A stretch of 39,692 nt of DNA. Origin: Candidatus Gastranaerophilales bacterium. Its GTDB lineage: Bacteria; Cyanobacteriota; Vampirovibrionia; Gastranaerophilales; Gastranaerophilaceae. The translations under genes and the position numbers were made by a program. Positions 25,245-34,001 of the stretch are shown here, piece after piece (position 1 is the stretch's first letter; each line of letters opens with the position of its first letter). The DNA lies in the NCBI GenBank assembly GCA_944324445.1, contig CALUWL010000009.1, positions 1-39,692 of the forward strand. The letters are read 5' to 3'. The notes beneath the pieces are model-generated. The model did not search any database, had not been told where the DNA came from, and was given only the letters and a program-made list of their open reading frames with translations.

Positions 25245-27788
25245 CTAGAAATTAAGCTCAACTTTAGAGCCATAATCAGTTTTAACAGAAATGATTCTAT
25301 TTTCAATCCTATTTTTTAAATGCTCAACATGCGAGATAACTCCAATTAATCTGTTGTTTTCACTTAAAGAATTAATAACATCCATTGCAAGTTCCAATGA
25401 TTCGCTATCTAATGTTCCAAAACCTTCATCAATAAACATTGCATCTATTCCGATTGCACCCGAGAAATTTGAAACAACGTCAGATAACCCAAGAGCTAAA
25501 GATAATGCCGCCATAAAAGATTCTCCACCGGATAGGGTCTTTGTTGATCTAGTTTTAAAAGTATGAAAATCCATAACCTCAATATCAAGTCCTGTTTTAG
25601 AATTTAGAGAATCAGCGCTCTTTTTTCTAAATAGCATAAACTGATTTTTAGTCATAATTTTTAGATGTTTATTTGCCTCATGCAAAATTAAATCCAAATA
25701 ATACCCCTGAACATATTGCTCAAATGCTATTTTCGGCCTGCCTTTTAAATTTCCGCAAGCACAGTCGGATAAAATTTTGTAGTGAAGATATTTATTTTCT
25801 GTCTTTTGATATTTTTCATAAACCGATAAAATAGCTTTTAGAAGGTTTGAATTTGTATTTTTTCTAAAAGAAATTGTTTTTAGCTTAGCATTTTTAACAT
25901 CCAATTTAGAGTTAATATCATCTGATTCTTTTTTTACTTTATCAATATCGACGTTAAAATCTCTATAATTTTCAAGCTGTTCTATAATTAATTCTTGTTT
26001 AGAAATCAAATCCGAATAATTTTGTTTTGCTAAAGAATATGTATTTGCAACGAGTTCAATTTCATCTTGCAATTTTTTAGCAGATTCCTTTAAGGCTAGA
26101 TATTTTTCTTCAACAATATCAATCATATTTTCATCAAAATTTTCACTTAAAAGTTCAATAGAAGATGATATTTTTGTTTTTTCAAGATTACATTGCAATA
26201 ATTCGTTTTCTATATTTAAAATTTCAGTATCTGATTTTTTAATTAAACTATCAAATTTTTTATCATCAAAATCTAAAATATCATCTTTAACTTCTAAATC
26301 CACAAAACCATATTTTTGTTTTGTTAATTCAAATTCACTTTTTTTAGAAAGTAAATTTTCATTCAATACAGCACAATTAATTGAAAGCTCACTTAATTTT
26401 TTATTCAAATTATCAAGTTCGCCTTTAGCTTTTTCAACTAATTCAAAACTTATGTTATCTTCAAGCACCGCAGGATTAGGATGAGCACAAGAACCGCAAA
26501 CAGGACATGGCATATTATCTTCTAATTCAGATGCCAAAATTCCGGCTTGCATAGATAAAAACTTCATATTTAAATTATTATAAAATTGAGTTTTGTTGAT
26601 TATTTCTTTTTCCAGACTAACAAATTCATTCTTAGCAATAAAATATTGTTTATCCAGATAATTACAGTAATTATAAAAAAGTTCAACATGATTATTTTTC
26701 AGAATATTTAATGTATTTTTTAATTCATCTTCTTTTTTATTCAATAATTGCAAGCTTTTTTTAAAATTTTTATACTGATTTATTTTATTCAAGATTTCAT
26801 TTTGCTTTTCAATAGATATTTTAATTTCACTCAATTCCTTGTTTTTTGTTTCGATTGTTTTATATTGTTTTTCAATAAAATCAAGTTCAGGTTTTAACTT
26901 TAAAATCTCGTTTTTAAAATTCTCAAGCTGAAAAACTAAAGAATTTTTTTCTTCAGCTTTCAAAATACTTATTTTATTATCGGAAATTAATTTATTTAAT
27001 TTTAAAATTTCTTCTTCATAAGCTGAAATTAAACTATTATCATCTGTGATTTGAGATTTTAACAACAAAATAAGCTCATCAAAATTTAAAATAGAGCTAT
27101 TGTTTTCATAAGAATCAATGCAAGATTTTAATTTTTCATTATCCGGAATTATCTGAAAAACATATTGAATTAAAGACTTAGATAAATCACTATATTGATT
27201 TTTTAGCTCCTTTTCAGATGTTTGAATACAGTTAGAAAAATTTAAATATTTATCTGTTTTAAAAATATTTCTGAATATCTCGCCGCGCTTTTGAGAATCG
27301 GTATTTAAAAGTTTTAAAAATTCACCTTGAGCAAGGAGCGCTATCTGATTAAATTGTACAGAATCAACTCCAAGCAAATTAACAATATAATCATCAACTT
27401 CTCTGACGCCTGAAATAATTTTTAAATCAGGAAGAACAATTTGAGCGGTGCTGTTTACATTTACTTTACCTTCTTTTTTAAGCTTCTTTTTTTCATAAGA
27501 AGGGGTTCTTGTTACAATATATTTTTCACCTTTAAATTCAAAAACAAATTCAACAAAACTTTCATCGCTATCTTGAGCAAAATGACTTCTTAAAGAAGAA
27601 TTGCCTCTTATAGAACCTGAAGATTTATTAAAAAGAGCAAAAGAAATAGCGTCAAAAATAGTTGTTTTACCTGAACCCGTAACGCCGGATATTAAATATA
27701 CAGCCCCTTTGGGTAAATTTTCAAAAGGTATTTCAACACGGTTTAAATAGGCTCCAAATGCTTGCATTGTCAATTTTAAAGGACGCAA
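25245..27788 (-). CDS. sbcC: Exonuclease subunit SbcC
   Basis: SMC-like ATPase of the SbcCD (Mre11-Rad50-type) nuclease, which processes DNA hairpins, protein-blocked ends and breaks. The 847-residue chain has Walker A GVTGSGKT (35-42) at the N-terminus and two long coiled-coil arms. The zinc hook CPVC (Cys428, Cys431) joins two SbcC molecules and sits near the middle, as expected. The ABC signature TLSGGESFMAALSLALGLSD and Walker B IDAMFIDEGFGTLD close the C-terminal head. Length is somewhat below the E. coli protein (1048) but usual for many other phyla. It starts 13 bases inside the end of sbcD, so the two are translated together. Confidence 0.97.
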   Translation of the reverse strand: MRPLKLTMQAFGAYLNRVEIPFENLPKGAVYLISGVTGSGKTTIFDAISFALFNKSSGSIRGNSSLRSHFAQDSDESFVEFVFEFKGEKYIVTRTPSYEKKKLKKEGKVNVNSTAQIVLPDLKIISGVREVDDYIVNLLGVDSVQFNQIALLAQGEFLKLLNTDSQKRGEIFRNIFKTDKYLNFSNCIQTSEKELKNQYSDLSKSLIQYVFQIIPDNEKLKSCIDSYENNSSILNFDELILLLKSQITDDNSLISAYEEEILKLNKLISDNKISILKAEEKNSLVFQLENFKNEILKLKPELDFIEKQYKTIETKNKELSEIKISIEKQNEILNKINQYKNFKKSLQLLNKKEDELKNTLNILKNNHVELFYNYCNYLDKQYFIAKNEFVSLEKEIINKTQFYNNLNMKFLSMQAGILASELEDNMPCPVCGSCAHPNPAVLEDNISFELVEKAKGELDNLNKKLSELSINCAVLNENLLSKKSEFELTKQKYGFVDLEVKDDILDFDDKKFDSLIKKSDTEILNIENELLQCNLEKTKISSSIELLSENFDENMIDIVEEKYLALKESAKKLQDEIELVANTYSLAKQNYSDLISKQELIIEQLENYRDFNVDIDKVKKESDDINSKLDVKNAKLKTISFRKNTNSNLLKAILSVYEKYQKTENKYLHYKILSDCACGNLKGRPKIAFEQYVQGYYLDLILHEANKHLKIMTKNQFMLFRKKSADSLNSKTGLDIEVMDFHTFKTRSTKTLSGGESFMAALSLALGLSDVVSNFSGAIGIDAMFIDEGFGTLDSESLELAMDVINSLSENNRLIGVISHVEHLKNRIENRIISVKTDYGSKVELNF

Positions 27789-28909
27789 TTTTCCTCCTTT
27801 ATATTGTCAATAGCACTTATAACTATTTCATTTTTAACATTATCCAATTCATCAGCACACTGCAGCTTATAAAAATCAGAAAAATGCTCATAAATTGACT
27901 TTTTAGCAGATATTTCAGAGTTAAACTCTGAATTTGCATTTCTTGTAAAAGTATTATCAAATTCAAGAAGCATAATATTAGGATATATTTTAGAAAGCTT
28001 CTTTTTAGCATCAATAATGTTTTCATCCAAAAGAATAAAGTGTATAAAGTCATTGGTATTAATTTTTGAATAAAAATTTTCATCTGTAAATTCAGAAAAA
28101 TAACCCTTGTATTCTTTCATTTCATGTAAAAATTTAATGTCATAAAATTCAAATTCAATGTTTTTATCTGAGATATCCAAAACCGTAAAAACTTTCTTTT
28201 GATTAATTTCACTAAATGAATATTTTAAAATTGATCCTGCATAACGAATTTTATCCAAACAAACTTTCTGAGGGCAATGCAAATGCCCAAGAGCAGTATA
28301 ATCAAACCTGCTAAATAATTCAGGTGATATACAATCAACACCGCCTACACTTTTTTGTTCGCTATCAGAATGTATAAGATTACCAAAAGCAACAAACTGA
28401 TGAGCAAGCAAAATATTTACTTTATTTTTGTTTAATTCAATATTATCCAAAACTTTTTTAATGCCGTCATTATAATCTGAAATTCTAATATCAGGATAAT
28501 ATTTTCTTATTATTTGCGGATATAAATACGGCATTAAATAAATATCAATATCATCAGATAAACTGTAGCACTGCAGATTTCCTGAAAAAGGCTTAGAAAT
28601 GTATATATCAGCACTTTCTATTATAGAAGACAAATAAGATAATCTATCTATATTATCGTGATTACCTGCAATAATATAGCATTTAACTTTTAATTTAATA
28701 AGTTCAAATAAAAATTTTCCAAATAAATCAAGCGCAAAAGAAGAAGGAACAGCTCTATCAAAAACATCTCCCGAAATTAAAACAGCTGAAATTTTTTTAT
28801 CAGAAACAATCTCCAAAGCTTGTTTTAAGACAAACTCCTGATCTAAAATAAGAGAATAATCATTTAATTTTTTCCCCAAGTGCAAATCAGCTAAATGCAA
28901 AATTTTCAT
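27776..28909 (-). CDS. sbcD: Exonuclease subunit SbcD
   Basis: Nuclease subunit of SbcCD, a calcineurin-like metallophosphoesterase with two Mn2+ ions. The motifs are all present: ILHLADLHLGKKL at the N-terminus (Asp8, His10), SGDVFDRAVPS, AGNHDNIDRL, LLAHQF and LGHLHCPQ. The frame extends 33 codons upstream (29008), but that extension is hydrophobic and Phe/Tyr-rich, and the family begins at MKILHLADLH, so 28909 is chosen. No Shine-Dalgarno motif is seen ahead of it. It has 377 residues, the normal length. It overlaps sbcC by 13 bases. A TATAAT on the (-) strand at 28963-28958 is a candidate -10 box. Confidence 0.95.
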   Translation of the reverse strand: MKILHLADLHLGKKLNDYSLILDQEFVLKQALEIVSDKKISAVLISGDVFDRAVPSSFALDLFGKFLFELIKLKVKCYIIAGNHDNIDRLSYLSSIIESADIYISKPFSGNLQCYSLSDDIDIYLMPYLYPQIIRKYYPDIRISDYNDGIKKVLDNIELNKNKVNILLAHQFVAFGNLIHSDSEQKSVGGVDCISPELFSRFDYTALGHLHCPQKVCLDKIRYAGSILKYSFSEINQKKVFTVLDISDKNIEFEFYDIKFLHEMKEYKGYFSEFTDENFYSKINTNDFIHFILLDENIIDAKKKLSKIYPNIMLLEFDNTFTRNANSEFNSEISAKKSIYEHFSDFYKLQCADELDNVKNEIVISAIDNIKEENCVL

Positions 28910-29088
28910 AAATAAATTTAACCACAAACAAAAAAAGAAACAAAGCTTAAAAACATCATTATAAGTGTATTTGATACCATATTTAGTTTTGTAATACTTT
29001 AAAAACACTATAGATTTTTGAGCAAAAATTTGATAAAATATATATAGAAAATGTAAGTGTTGTTAGCAAAAAAAGAAAAGAGAAGAGT

Positions 29089-29517
29089 ATGAAAGTTCCA
29101 CCAATCGGCACCTTTGGCACGTTTGGGGTGCTAAAGCAAAGAAAAACAAACCAAAGTATTAATTTTATCAAACCTTTAAAAAACGATACGGTAAGCTTTA
29201 CATCCAATGCAAAATACATTAAAATGTATGCGACTTTGCCGGATGAAATCAAAAAAATACTATCCCCTGAAGATGCAATAGACATGTTTAAAAACATGGA
29301 ATGGATAGCAAACGGAGTAGTCAAGGGAAAAGAAGTAGGAGAAGGCGAATATTCAAAAGTATATAAAAGCCCTTGGATTCCTGATTATTTTATCTTAATT
29401 TTAGATAGCGATAATGACGATGATAAAATCACAATTTATTCAGGAGAAAACGTAGGCGATTCAATCTGGCAAAGCGAAAATGACTGGAGACTGCAAATCT
29501 TAAAACGTTCTGCATAG
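29089..29517 (+). CDS. Orphan protein with a DTVSFTS-type N-terminal motif
   Basis: A 142-residue protein, not recognised. It opens MKVPPIGTFGTFGVLKQ, and then NDTVSFTSNAKY at about 32-43. Short motifs of this kind ('DTVSFTS' or similar, within the first 50 residues) recur, as far as I remember, in many otherwise unrelated proteins of the gut Melainabacteria. That memory is unverified. The rest is globular and mixed alpha/beta, with an acidic loop LDSDNDDDKIT and a C-terminal WQSENDWRLQI. There is no signal peptide. A reasonable AGAGAAGAG ribosome-binding site precedes the ATG. The gene starts divergently from sbcD and lies upstream of the glycosyltransferase-like gene by 37 bases. Confidence 0.75.
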   Translation: MKVPPIGTFGTFGVLKQRKTNQSINFIKPLKNDTVSFTSNAKYIKMYATLPDEIKKILSPEDAIDMFKNMEWIANGVVKGKEVGEGEYSKVYKSPWIPDYFILILDSDNDDDKITIYSGENVGDSIWQSENDWRLQILKRSA

Positions 29518-29542
29518 TTTGCTTTTTTAAAGATAAATAAGA

Positions 29543-29548
29543 TATACT
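29543..29548 (+). promoter_or_regulatory. -10-like box directly before the 29555 gene
   Basis: TATACT ends six bases before the ATG at 29555, so a start seven bases downstream would fall on the start codon. No Shine-Dalgarno motif is present, which fits a leaderless mRNA. The -35 region is weak. Confidence 0.4.
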
Positions 29549-29554
29549 TATTCT

Positions 29555-31414
29555 ATGAAGCAAGCAAAAAGTGTAAATATAATAATCTATACAACAATAT
29601 TCATACTATACTTTCTTTTTAGAATAAACTATATAATGCTTTCTGCAGGGCTTAGTGAAATAGATTTTAAAATATTATCAATTTCAAATATTCCATCCCC
29701 CTTTGAAATCATTAAACAAACAGCACTTAATACAATATTTTTACCTGCATACAATTTATTAGTTCATATTATTTTAATATTTTCAAAAAACGAATATCTA
29801 ATAAGATTATTTAATGCAATACTATCATTTATAAATATAATTGTTTTTATTCAAATAGGAAAATCCCTTTTTAAGGGCAAAAAAGCAATATATTTTGCTG
29901 CATTTATAGGTATATTCTTATCAATATCGCATTTTTTTCTATATTACACAAATTTAATAGCCCCCTACAGCCTAAATCTGCTTATAGAAAGCATAGTAGT
30001 AAATTTTTTAATTAACTACCTTAAAAAGCCGGATGATAAAAACCTTAAAAAATTGACTATCGCAAATATATTATGCATATTATGCGATAGTTTAGGATAT
30101 ATTTTTATAATTTCACAGCTAATTATCCTATTTCTAACCAGCAAAAAGAAAAGAAACTTAAATACACTTTTTATTCATTCTTTTATAGCTCTTTTAGTAA
30201 TTTTCCCAATAATAATTACACAGTATATAATACAATCCAAATTACTTATTCCAAACGCAGTAAACGGAGTCGGGATAAATTTTAATTCTTTTTATCTTGC
30301 TTTAAATGATCTGATAAGTCCTTATTTAAGTTTTGAAGCACCCGAAAACCAAACCAAAAGCACACTTGGAATGTTGTATGCTTATTTTCTCAACACCGGT
30401 TTATCTACAATAAGTTCTTTTAAAATAATACTTACGCTTCTTTTTGGTTCTTTTTTACCAATTTTAATATCAGTAATTTTAACAATGACAGCATACAAAA
30501 AAAATCCCATAATCAAAATTATTACTCAAATCGCACTTTTTTATTCAATCATCATATTGCTCGGGATTATATTAATAAAATCTGAAATCACTCCAACATA
30601 TTTTCTTGCAGCATTTATATGTTTTTTAATCTCATCAATATACGGTCTATTTACTATAAAAGATAATTTTATTAAAGGAGTGCTTATTTTCTGCATTTTA
30701 GCAATTCAATTTATAAACCCTGAAATTACAACCTTTAATTTAACAATTAAGAAAAATTATCCGACAATAGGCTGCATAAATACTTTTATCAGAGATTATA
30801 ACGTAAATGAAAATGACTTTATAATAATGCCTTATTTAGGTAAATATGCTAAATTCTATTACAAAAAACTAAACTTTATGGATTTAGATTATGAAATGCT
30901 ATTGAAAAAAGATTCTTTAACAAAAAATCTTGTAACAAAAAACGCTAAAACAATCAATAAAAATAACATACATTTTCTTATGCAGGCATATTTATACGAA
31001 AAATATCCAAATCAATATATAACCCAACATTTTATTGAAAACTACGATAAATTAGGGCAAGATGCTCAAAGGATAATATTAATTGCAGACAAAAACAATT
31101 CAAAACTAACTTCCCTGCAATCAATAATAAAGTGTGTAAACAACACTCAATACAATCCAAAAATCAAAAAAATTAACCTAAAAAATCCTAACCTTTTACA
31201 AAACCAAGCAAAAACATTGTATGATTCACTGAAATCAAAAACATTTTACAACCTAACGGATATATTAACAAAAAACTTCTATTTGCAAGAAATAGCAGAA
31301 TACAAAAAAATAGACAATGAATACTATAAAATAAAAACAAATGCAAAAAATATATACGATGCCATTAATTCAACCGATAGCGACTATGTATTCATAATTT
31401 TTAAAATATTGTAA
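29555..31414 (+). CDS. Multi-spanning membrane protein, glycosyltransferase-like (GT-C type)
   Basis: A 619-residue protein with about 11-12 hydrophobic segments in the first 400 residues and a soluble, Lys/Asn-rich C-terminal part (about 400-619) that probably faces the periplasm. The layout and the spacing of early segments ('LSEIDFKILSI' loop after helix 1) resemble lipid-linked-sugar-dependent GT-C transferases (ArnT/PMT type). These carry an acidic residue in the first loop; Glu36 and Asp38 here may be it. This is a topology-based guess, and the protein could also be another polytopic envelope protein. No ribosome-binding site is visible; see the -10-like box just upstream. It has no obvious operon partner; neighbours are orphans. 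Confidence 0.65.
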   Translation: MKQAKSVNIIIYTTIFILYFLFRINYIMLSAGLSEIDFKILSISNIPSPFEIIKQTALNTIFLPAYNLLVHIILIFSKNEYLIRLFNAILSFINIIVFIQIGKSLFKGKKAIYFAAFIGIFLSISHFFLYYTNLIAPYSLNLLIESIVVNFLINYLKKPDDKNLKKLTIANILCILCDSLGYIFIISQLIILFLTSKKKRNLNTLFIHSFIALLVIFPIIITQYIIQSKLLIPNAVNGVGINFNSFYLALNDLISPYLSFEAPENQTKSTLGMLYAYFLNTGLSTISSFKIILTLLFGSFLPILISVILTMTAYKKNPIIKIITQIALFYSIIILLGIILIKSEITPTYFLAAFICFLISSIYGLFTIKDNFIKGVLIFCILAIQFINPEITTFNLTIKKNYPTIGCINTFIRDYNVNENDFIIMPYLGKYAKFYYKKLNFMDLDYEMLLKKDSLTKNLVTKNAKTINKNNIHFLMQAYLYEKYPNQYITQHFIENYDKLGQDAQRIILIADKNNSKLTSLQSIIKCVNNTQYNPKIKKINLKNPNLLQNQAKTLYDSLKSKTFYNLTDILTKNFYLQEIAEYKKIDNEYYKIKTNAKNIYDAINSTDSDYVFIIFKIL

Positions 31415-31442
31415 AGTTTTATTAAAATTTTAAGAAAAAAGC

Positions 31443-31469
31443 TAATTTTTTAGACAAAATTGCCGAGAT
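31443..31469 (+). promoter_or_regulatory. Sigma-28 (FliA)-like promoter upstream of the 31539 gene
   Basis: TAATTTTT (31443-31450), 11 bases, then GCCGAGAT (31462-31469). The classic FliA promoter is TAAAGTTT-N11-GCCGATAA. Six of eight -35 bases and the invariant GCCGA agree and the spacer is exactly 11. No TATAAT lies at a suitable distance. The gene it would drive starts 70 bases downstream. Confidence 0.55.
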
Positions 31470-31487
31470 AAATAAACGGAAGGAAAA

Positions 31488-31505
31488 ATGTTTTCTTTTT
31501 CTTGA
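31488..31505 (+). other. Five-codon leader frame before the 31539 gene
   Basis: ATG TTT TCT TTT TCT TGA, preceded by GGAAGG, followed by a weak AT hairpin (TTTTTCTT ... AAGAAAAA, about 31496-31518) and a second initiation region AAAGGAAAGATGTT. The two initiation regions look like imperfect copies of each other. It may be a meaningless result of local duplication. Confidence 0.25.
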
Positions 31506-31538
31506 TTTTTAAAGAAAAAATATTAAAGGAAAGATGTT

Positions 31539-32042
31539 ATGGCAATAAGTTCAGTAAAGTACAATTTAGCAAACTCCTTTGGAGCATATAATCAAAAATT
31601 AACTCAAGAAACAAAAGAGAAATTAATTGAGCTAAATATACCATTCAGTGCAAATACAACTGAAGCAGAAGGAAAACGCCTAATTTCTGCCTCACAATCA
31701 AAATCAGCAAACGAAGATAGCAACATGTTTTCAAAAAATCAGAACACAAGTGATTTATTTGAAAAAGCTGCAGCATTAGCTAAAAAACTTGGAATAGAAG
31801 TAAACGAAGGAACAAACTTTAATACTTTATTAATTTCAATAGAATCAAAACTTGAACAACTTATAAACTTAAATAAAAGCAACATAGATACACTCAAAGA
31901 ACTTCAAGGATACAGCCAAGAACTTGCTAATATACAAGCTCAAAGCAACGGTTCAAGCGGATACGATAACACCAATCAAGCACTTATGACAAGTCTTGAG
32001 ATAATGGCGCAATATAACAAAAATTACCTGAACAAAAATTAA
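31539..32042 (+). CDS. Orphan helical protein, candidate flagellar-regulon member
   Basis: A 167-residue protein, not recognised. It opens MAISSVKYNLANSFGAYNQK and has two helical parts with a low-complexity Ser/Asn/Lys stretch between (about 45-75). The C-terminal half (about 95-150) looks like a coiled coil (LLISIESKLEQLINLNKSNID). There is no N-terminal signal sequence. Proteins of such size and composition are common among flagellar and type III-exported accessory factors, but no specific family match is evident. The sigma-28-like promoter at 31443 is the only functional hint. Ribosome-binding site AAAGGA fits the ATG at 31539. Its last four bases overlap the end of the convergent barrel gene. 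Confidence 0.7.
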   Translation: MAISSVKYNLANSFGAYNQKLTQETKEKLIELNIPFSANTTEAEGKRLISASQSKSANEDSNMFSKNQNTSDLFEKAAALAKKLGIEVNEGTNFNTLLISIESKLEQLINLNKSNIDTLKELQGYSQELANIQAQSNGSSGYDNTNQALMTSLEIMAQYNKNYLNKN

Positions 32043-32815
32043 AAAAAGTAAAAATTTGTACTAAAATTTACACTTTCACTATGCGTTCCGGAAGGATTTC
32101 TGGTAAGTCCTGCATATACACCAAAGTCCATAGCTTTTGATTTAAAAGGGGAAAGCTTTAAACCTATGTCATGATCGGTTGAATGTGTACTGGTATCGAT
32201 TTTATTATGAAAGCTCAAAGAAAATTTATCACTTAAAAATATGCTCGGGGTAAAATACAATTTTCTTGATGTAGGTATTTGATCAATATCTCTATAATTA
32301 GCTTCCATTCCGGATGCAATACTAAAAAAACTGCAAGGAGAATATTCAGCACCTGCCAATATCCTATAGTCGTTGCTATTATATTTATTTCGATATTGAG
32401 TCATGTTTTGAATAAAACTAAACTGACTGTTAACAGGAATTATCGTTTTAGAATCAACTTTTTTAAATGTTTCTGAGTATTTAGGTGCAGTTGTATAATT
32501 TTCAATATGAAGTTTAAAAGGGACATTGCCATCAACCAAAATCTCATCTGAAAACATATCTAAATTAGCTTTTTCATCTAAATTTGTTTCAGAAGGCTTA
32601 ATATCATCTAAAGAAGCTTGTTCAATTAATTCTTGCTCTTGCTTTTCTTGTTCAACTCGCTTTTGATATTCATCTGAAGCACACTCAATTAAATAATCAA
32701 AATAAGCATCAGAATACAAGTAATCATTTTTATACTCCTCTTGCTGAGCAGTATTTGCAAAACACGAATTTATAAAAAACAATAAAATTAAAACTGTATA
32801 CTGTATCTTATTCAT
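32039..32815 (-). CDS. Probable outer-membrane beta-barrel protein
   Basis: A 258-residue exported protein. The N-terminus MNKIQYTVLILLFFINSCFA is a signal peptide; the 'INSC' could also be a poor lipobox. Residues 30-95 are acidic and helical (EEYKNDYLYS, KRVEQEKQEQELIEQ). The remaining 150 residues show short alternating hydrophobic/polar strands and end with Phe (VNFSTNFYFF), the outer-membrane insertion signal of many barrels. I infer a small barrel of six to eight strands with a periplasmic helical region. It supports a diderm envelope. No homologue can be named. Its final bases overlap the end of the convergent orphan gene. Confidence 0.7.
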   Translation of the reverse strand: MNKIQYTVLILLFFINSCFANTAQQEEYKNDYLYSDAYFDYLIECASDEYQKRVEQEKQEQELIEQASLDDIKPSETNLDEKANLDMFSDEILVDGNVPFKLHIENYTTAPKYSETFKKVDSKTIIPVNSQFSFIQNMTQYRNKYNSNDYRILAGAEYSPCSFFSIASGMEANYRDIDQIPTSRKLYFTPSIFLSDKFSLSFHNKIDTSTHSTDHDIGLKLSPFKSKAMDFGVYAGLTRNPSGTHSESVNFSTNFYFF

Positions 32816-32862
32816 AACGAGAAATAATTATAATTTTAATAAAACTCTTTTACAATCATAAA

Positions 32863-33861
32863 TTATGAGTATATTTGACAAATTTGGTTTAATTTGTCTT
32901 TAGCTAAACCTTCATCAATTATTTTTTTAGCAAGCAAAATTCCATCCATTATTGATTCGGCTTTCTTTGAAATATATAATGCAAGAGCTGAATTTAAAAC
33001 AATAATATCATAAGGTGCAGTTTTAATTTTGTTATCAAAAACACCTTTAATTAAAGATAGACTATGTTCCGAATTCTCGCAGGATATATCATCAAAAGAA
33101 GCTTTCTTTAAACCAACCAATTCAGGATTTATCACGTAAGTAAAAATCTTATTTTTCCAAGCTTCAGCGACATAAGTATCACCATCGATTGAAGCAAAAG
33201 AAAAACCGTTATTACCGGATAAAACTAAAGAATTATCCATATTAAGCTTTAAGCAAATGTTTGCATACTTTTCAACTAAATCTTTATCATTTAAGCCAAT
33301 GAAAATGTTCTTAGAATGCAGAGGGTTTAAGAATTTATCCGTAATTGAAAAAATATTTTTAAAACACATTTTATTTGAAACATTTTTAGTATATTTAATA
33401 TAATTTACAGTACTATCAAGCTGAAAATAGGCAAAATTTGTTTTTTCAAATAAGTTTTCATCATAAGAAAAATTACTAACGCCTGCATTTTTCAAAGTCA
33501 AAAAACTTTTATTAAAATCGAAATAGCTATCTATGCAATATTTAAAAACTCGAATACCGCACGCACTTAAAACTATATCAACACCAAAAGCAATATCAAT
33601 ATAATTATCACAATCAACAAAAGGAATAATCTGCATGGTGTCGGATAAAGCGCAATTATACTTTGTTAAAGATTCACAAGAAGTTTTAACAGCGCTTGAC
33701 ACTTCATCAACGGTTTCACCTTTAATTTTTAAAGCCGTAACAAAAGAGGAAGTTAAAATATCATCGGATAAACCGGATAAAATCTCATCAAATACTTCCC
33801 TTGTGTCTGTTTCAGATAAATCATAACCCAAAATTAAATTATTAATTACTTCTTTTATCAT
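32863..33861 (-). CDS. TrpD-like fold protein lacking PRPP-binding motifs (probable pseudoenzyme)
   Basis: A 332-residue protein with the full frame of anthranilate phosphoribosyltransferase. The N-terminal helical domain fits well: MIKEVINNLILGYDLSETDTREVFDEILSG ... FVTALKIKGETVDEV (interrupted quotation). The C-terminal part also fits: NPELVGLKKASFDD, then LNSALALYISKKAESIMDGILLAKKIIDEGLAKDKL. The active-site motifs are not there: where GTGGD is expected (about residues 80-86) stands PFVDCDN; NIST (about 88-92) is replaced by YIDIA; and KHGN (107-110) by KYCI. The second metal site (Asp-Glu near residue 220) is also not visible (NNGFSFASI). The open reading frame is intact, so it is not a simple pseudogene. 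It cannot make phosphoribosyl anthranilate by the known mechanism; a structural, binding or regulatory role is inferred. No other trp genes are near. No obvious ribosome-binding site. Confidence 0.75.
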   Translation of the reverse strand: MIKEVINNLILGYDLSETDTREVFDEILSGLSDDILTSSFVTALKIKGETVDEVSSAVKTSCESLTKYNCALSDTMQIIPFVDCDNYIDIAFGVDIVLSACGIRVFKYCIDSYFDFNKSFLTLKNAGVSNFSYDENLFEKTNFAYFQLDSTVNYIKYTKNVSNKMCFKNIFSITDKFLNPLHSKNIFIGLNDKDLVEKYANICLKLNMDNSLVLSGNNGFSFASIDGDTYVAEAWKNKIFTYVINPELVGLKKASFDDISCENSEHSLSLIKGVFDNKIKTAPYDIIVLNSALALYISKKAESIMDGILLAKKIIDEGLAKDKLNQICQIYS

Positions 33862-34001
33862 AATAAAAGAATAACATTATTTAAAAAGAAAGTAAGCTAT
33901 ATTAAAAAATTTAACAATTTAATTTTTGATATACTTGCAAAATAAATATGTTTATAGTTTGATAGATTTAAGACAGTACACAATTAAAAGGAATTTAACA
34001 A

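Noticed and set aside
25291-25566. 91-codon open frame opposite the 3' end of sbcC
   Set aside because: Lies wholly inside the conserved ATPase head of sbcC; no ribosome-binding site and no domain.
28910-29008. 33-codon upstream extension of sbcD
   Set aside because: Family sequence begins at MKILHLADLH; the extension is a Phe/Tyr-rich translation of AT-rich leader DNA.
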